From: Phycisphaerales bacterium
GTDB taxonomy: Bacteria > Planctomycetota > Phycisphaerae > Phycisphaerales > SM1A02
Direction of reading: 5' to 3'
DNA: 6,129 bases
NCBI GenBank assembly: GCA_003520025.1
Contig: DOVP01000149.1
Coordinates: 1,534 to 7,662, forward strand
Position 1 is the first letter of the stretch; each line of letters starts with the position of its first letter. The translations under genes and the position numbers were made by a program. Positions 5,231 through 6,129 of this stretch are shown in pieces. The notes below the pieces were generated by a model. The model made no database searches, had not been told where the DNA came from, and saw nothing but the letters and a program-made list of their open reading frames with translations.

Positions 5231-5266
5231 CGGAGCACTTTGGGGGTCGCTTTGGCGAGTGCTCCG
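5231..5266 (+). repeat. Strong stem-loop 2 upstream of the SRPBCC gene
   Basis: CGGAGCACT (5231-5239) and AGTGCTCCG (5258-5266) are perfect 9-base reverse complements around an 18-base loop. Within the loop CGC/GCG (5248-5250 and 5255-5257) could form a small inner hairpin that stacks on the main stem. It starts one base after stem-loop 1 and ends 42 bases before the ATG at 5309. It could be a leader RNA structure or a protein-binding operator. Confidence 0.6.
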
Positions 5267-5308
5267 GGGGGATGCGGTGATCGTTCTGGTGCGGGTAACC
5301 TCTCCTAC

Positions 5309-5779
5309 ATGGCAGAACTCACACTCTCACTCTCCCGTCGTATTCCCGCTTCGCAACAGGAAGTCTGGAATGTCGTTGCCGATATCGCTGGGAGCCCTGA
5401 CCGCATCGCGAGCATCGCCGAAGTCGAACTGCTCACAGGTGAGCCCATCGGCGTCGGCAGCCGGTGGAAGGAAACGCGGCTGCTGCTCGGTCGCAAGACG
5501 ACGGAGGAGATGGAGATGACGGCGTTTGAGCCGCCGGTGCGGTATGTGGTGGAGGCGGATTCGTGTGGCGCTCACTTCGTGAGTGAACTGCGATGCGATG
5601 CCGACGGCGACGATGCGACCATGCTCACCATGACCATGGAGACAACGCCGGTCACCATGCTCGCCCGAATCATGAAGCCGGTTGCGAAACTCACCATGGG
5701 CACGAGCCGAAAGATGATCGAGCAGGATCTCGACGATATTTTCAAGGCCTGCTCGCCTGCTGAGCCGGGCGAGGCATGA
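5309..5779 (+). CDS. SRPBCC-fold (START/polyketide cyclase-like) protein
   Basis: 156 aa, typical single-domain length for this ligand-binding fold, which forms a deep hydrophobic pocket; members act as lipid or small-molecule carriers or as cyclases. The pattern fits. A first strand with S-R-R-I-P-A-S-Q-Q-E-V-W-N-V-V-A-D-I (9-26) leads into the first helices. G-V-G-S-R-W-K-E-T (48-56), M-T-A-F-E-P-P-V-R-Y-V-V-E (70-82) and a methionine/threonine-rich strand (103-112) are the usual consecutive strands. A long C-terminal amphipathic helix covers about 115-147. No catalytic signature identifies a substrate. The frame is open back to 5183, but that part covers the stem-loops and is low in complexity, so ATG at 5309, immediately before the first strand, is preferred; no Shine-Dalgarno sequence is evident. 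The stop overlaps the next start (ATGA). Confidence 0.85.
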   Translation: MAELTLSLSRRIPASQQEVWNVVADIAGSPDRIASIAEVELLTGEPIGVGSRWKETRLLLGRKTTEEMEMTAFEPPVRYVVEADSCGAHFVSELRCDADGDDATMLTMTMETTPVTMLARIMKPVAKLTMGTSRKMIEQDLDDIFKACSPAEPGEA

Positions 5780-6129
5780 GCGTTCATGCCGCCATCTTCG
5801 ATCTCGACGGCACGCTCATCGACAGTTACGCAGCCCACTTCAAGGCATGGACGAGCGTGTCTGCCGAGATCGGACACACGCTTACCGAACCGCAGTTTCA
5901 ATCGCAGTTCGGCCGCAAGAACGAACCGATCCTGATGGAACTGCATGAACTTGCCGGGAAGCCAGACCCCACGAGCGGCCAGATCGATACGCTCGCTGAG
6001 ATCAAGGAAACGCGGTACCGCGCCATGATCGCGGAGGACTTCCCCGAAATGCCCGGTAGCGTTGCGTTGATTCTCGCGCTTCGCGACGCTGGCTGGAAAG
6101 TGGCGATCGGATCCTCTGCGCCGCAAGCC
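5776..6129 (+). CDS. HAD-superfamily phosphatase, beta-phosphoglucomutase-like (3' end cut by window)
   Basis: First 118 residues of a haloacid dehalogenase-type hydrolase. Motif I is F-D-L-D-G-T-L-I-D (8-16), with nucleophile Asp9 and acid/base Asp11. A four-helix cap follows from about residue 17 to 90, containing F-G-R-K-N (43-47), typical of the beta-phosphoglucomutase/sugar-phosphatase branch. The core resumes with P-E-M-P-G-S-V-A-L-I-L-A-L and motif II, A-I-G-S-S-A-P, at about 111-117, whose serine binds phosphate. Motifs III and IV lie beyond the window. Start and previous stop overlap as ATGA at 5776-5779, implying translational coupling with the SRPBCC gene. The substrate cannot be told: sugar phosphate, phosphoglycolate or another phosphomonoester are all possible, and a mutase is possible too. 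Confidence 0.9.
   Translation, partial: MSVHAAIFDLDGTLIDSYAAHFKAWTSVSAEIGHTLTEPQFQSQFGRKNEPILMELHELAGKPDPTSGQIDTLAEIKETRYRAMIAEDFPEMPGSVALILALRDAGWKVAIGSSAPQA

Noticed and set aside
5183..5308. N-terminal extension of the SRPBCC protein by 42 residues
   Set aside because: It overlaps the two stem-loops and is Gly/Ser/Ala-rich, with no signal peptide and no relation to the fold; ATG at 5309 begins right before the first beta strand.
5572..6126. Minus-strand open frame of 184 codons
   Set aside because: Antisense to the HAD and SRPBCC genes, which have clear motifs and an ATGA overlap.

Overview
The window is GC-rich, densely coded bacterial chromosome carrying housekeeping and hypothetical genes. 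I see no mobile element, tRNA, rRNA or CRISPR. The ribosomal protein L34 variant (an M-H-Y-P-R-R type N-terminus instead of the common K-R-T-Y-Q-P) and a large membrane-anchored beta-repeat protein resemble what is seen in Planctomycetota, most plausibly a Phycisphaerae-like lineage. This placement is inference, not proof.

Left part (1-2650). A minus-strand uppP (undecaprenyl-diphosphatase, C-terminal end cut off by the window) is divergent from plus-strand aroK (shikimate kinase), with only 44 bases between them. aroK converges on minus-strand rpmH (L34). rpmH is divergent from rnc (RNase III) across a 309-base spacer. That spacer holds back-to-back extended -10 candidates and a leader for rnc with several inverted repeats, one of which could cover the rnc ribosome binding site. 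The RNase III has a non-acidic residue (Ala116) where the family has a metal-binding aspartate.

Middle (2654-4971). A two-gene minus-strand unit: a nitrilase-superfamily (C-N hydrolase) amidohydrolase with an intact Glu-Lys-Cys triad, followed after 3 bases by a 478-residue protein with a coiled coil, one membrane segment and a long beta-type repeat domain that starts in an exact 22-residue register. It converges with rnc over a small GC-rich hairpin.

Right part (4972-6129). A 337-base divergent spacer contains two adjacent strong stem-loops just upstream of a plus-strand pair: a SRPBCC-fold (START/polyketide-cyclase-like) protein and a HAD-superfamily phosphatase of the beta-phosphoglucomutase type. 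Their stop and start codons overlap (ATGA), and the HAD gene is cut by the window end.

Functionally, uppP (lipid carrier recycling for the cell envelope), aroK (aromatic precursors), rpmH (ribosome) and rnc (RNA processing) are core genes. The nitrilase/repeat-protein and SRPBCC/HAD pairs look like small co-transcribed units of unknown physiological role. No clearly new defence or mobile system is visible. The most interesting points are the altered RNase III active site together with its structured leader, the tandem hairpins before the SRPBCC gene, and the repeat protein with its nitrilase partner.
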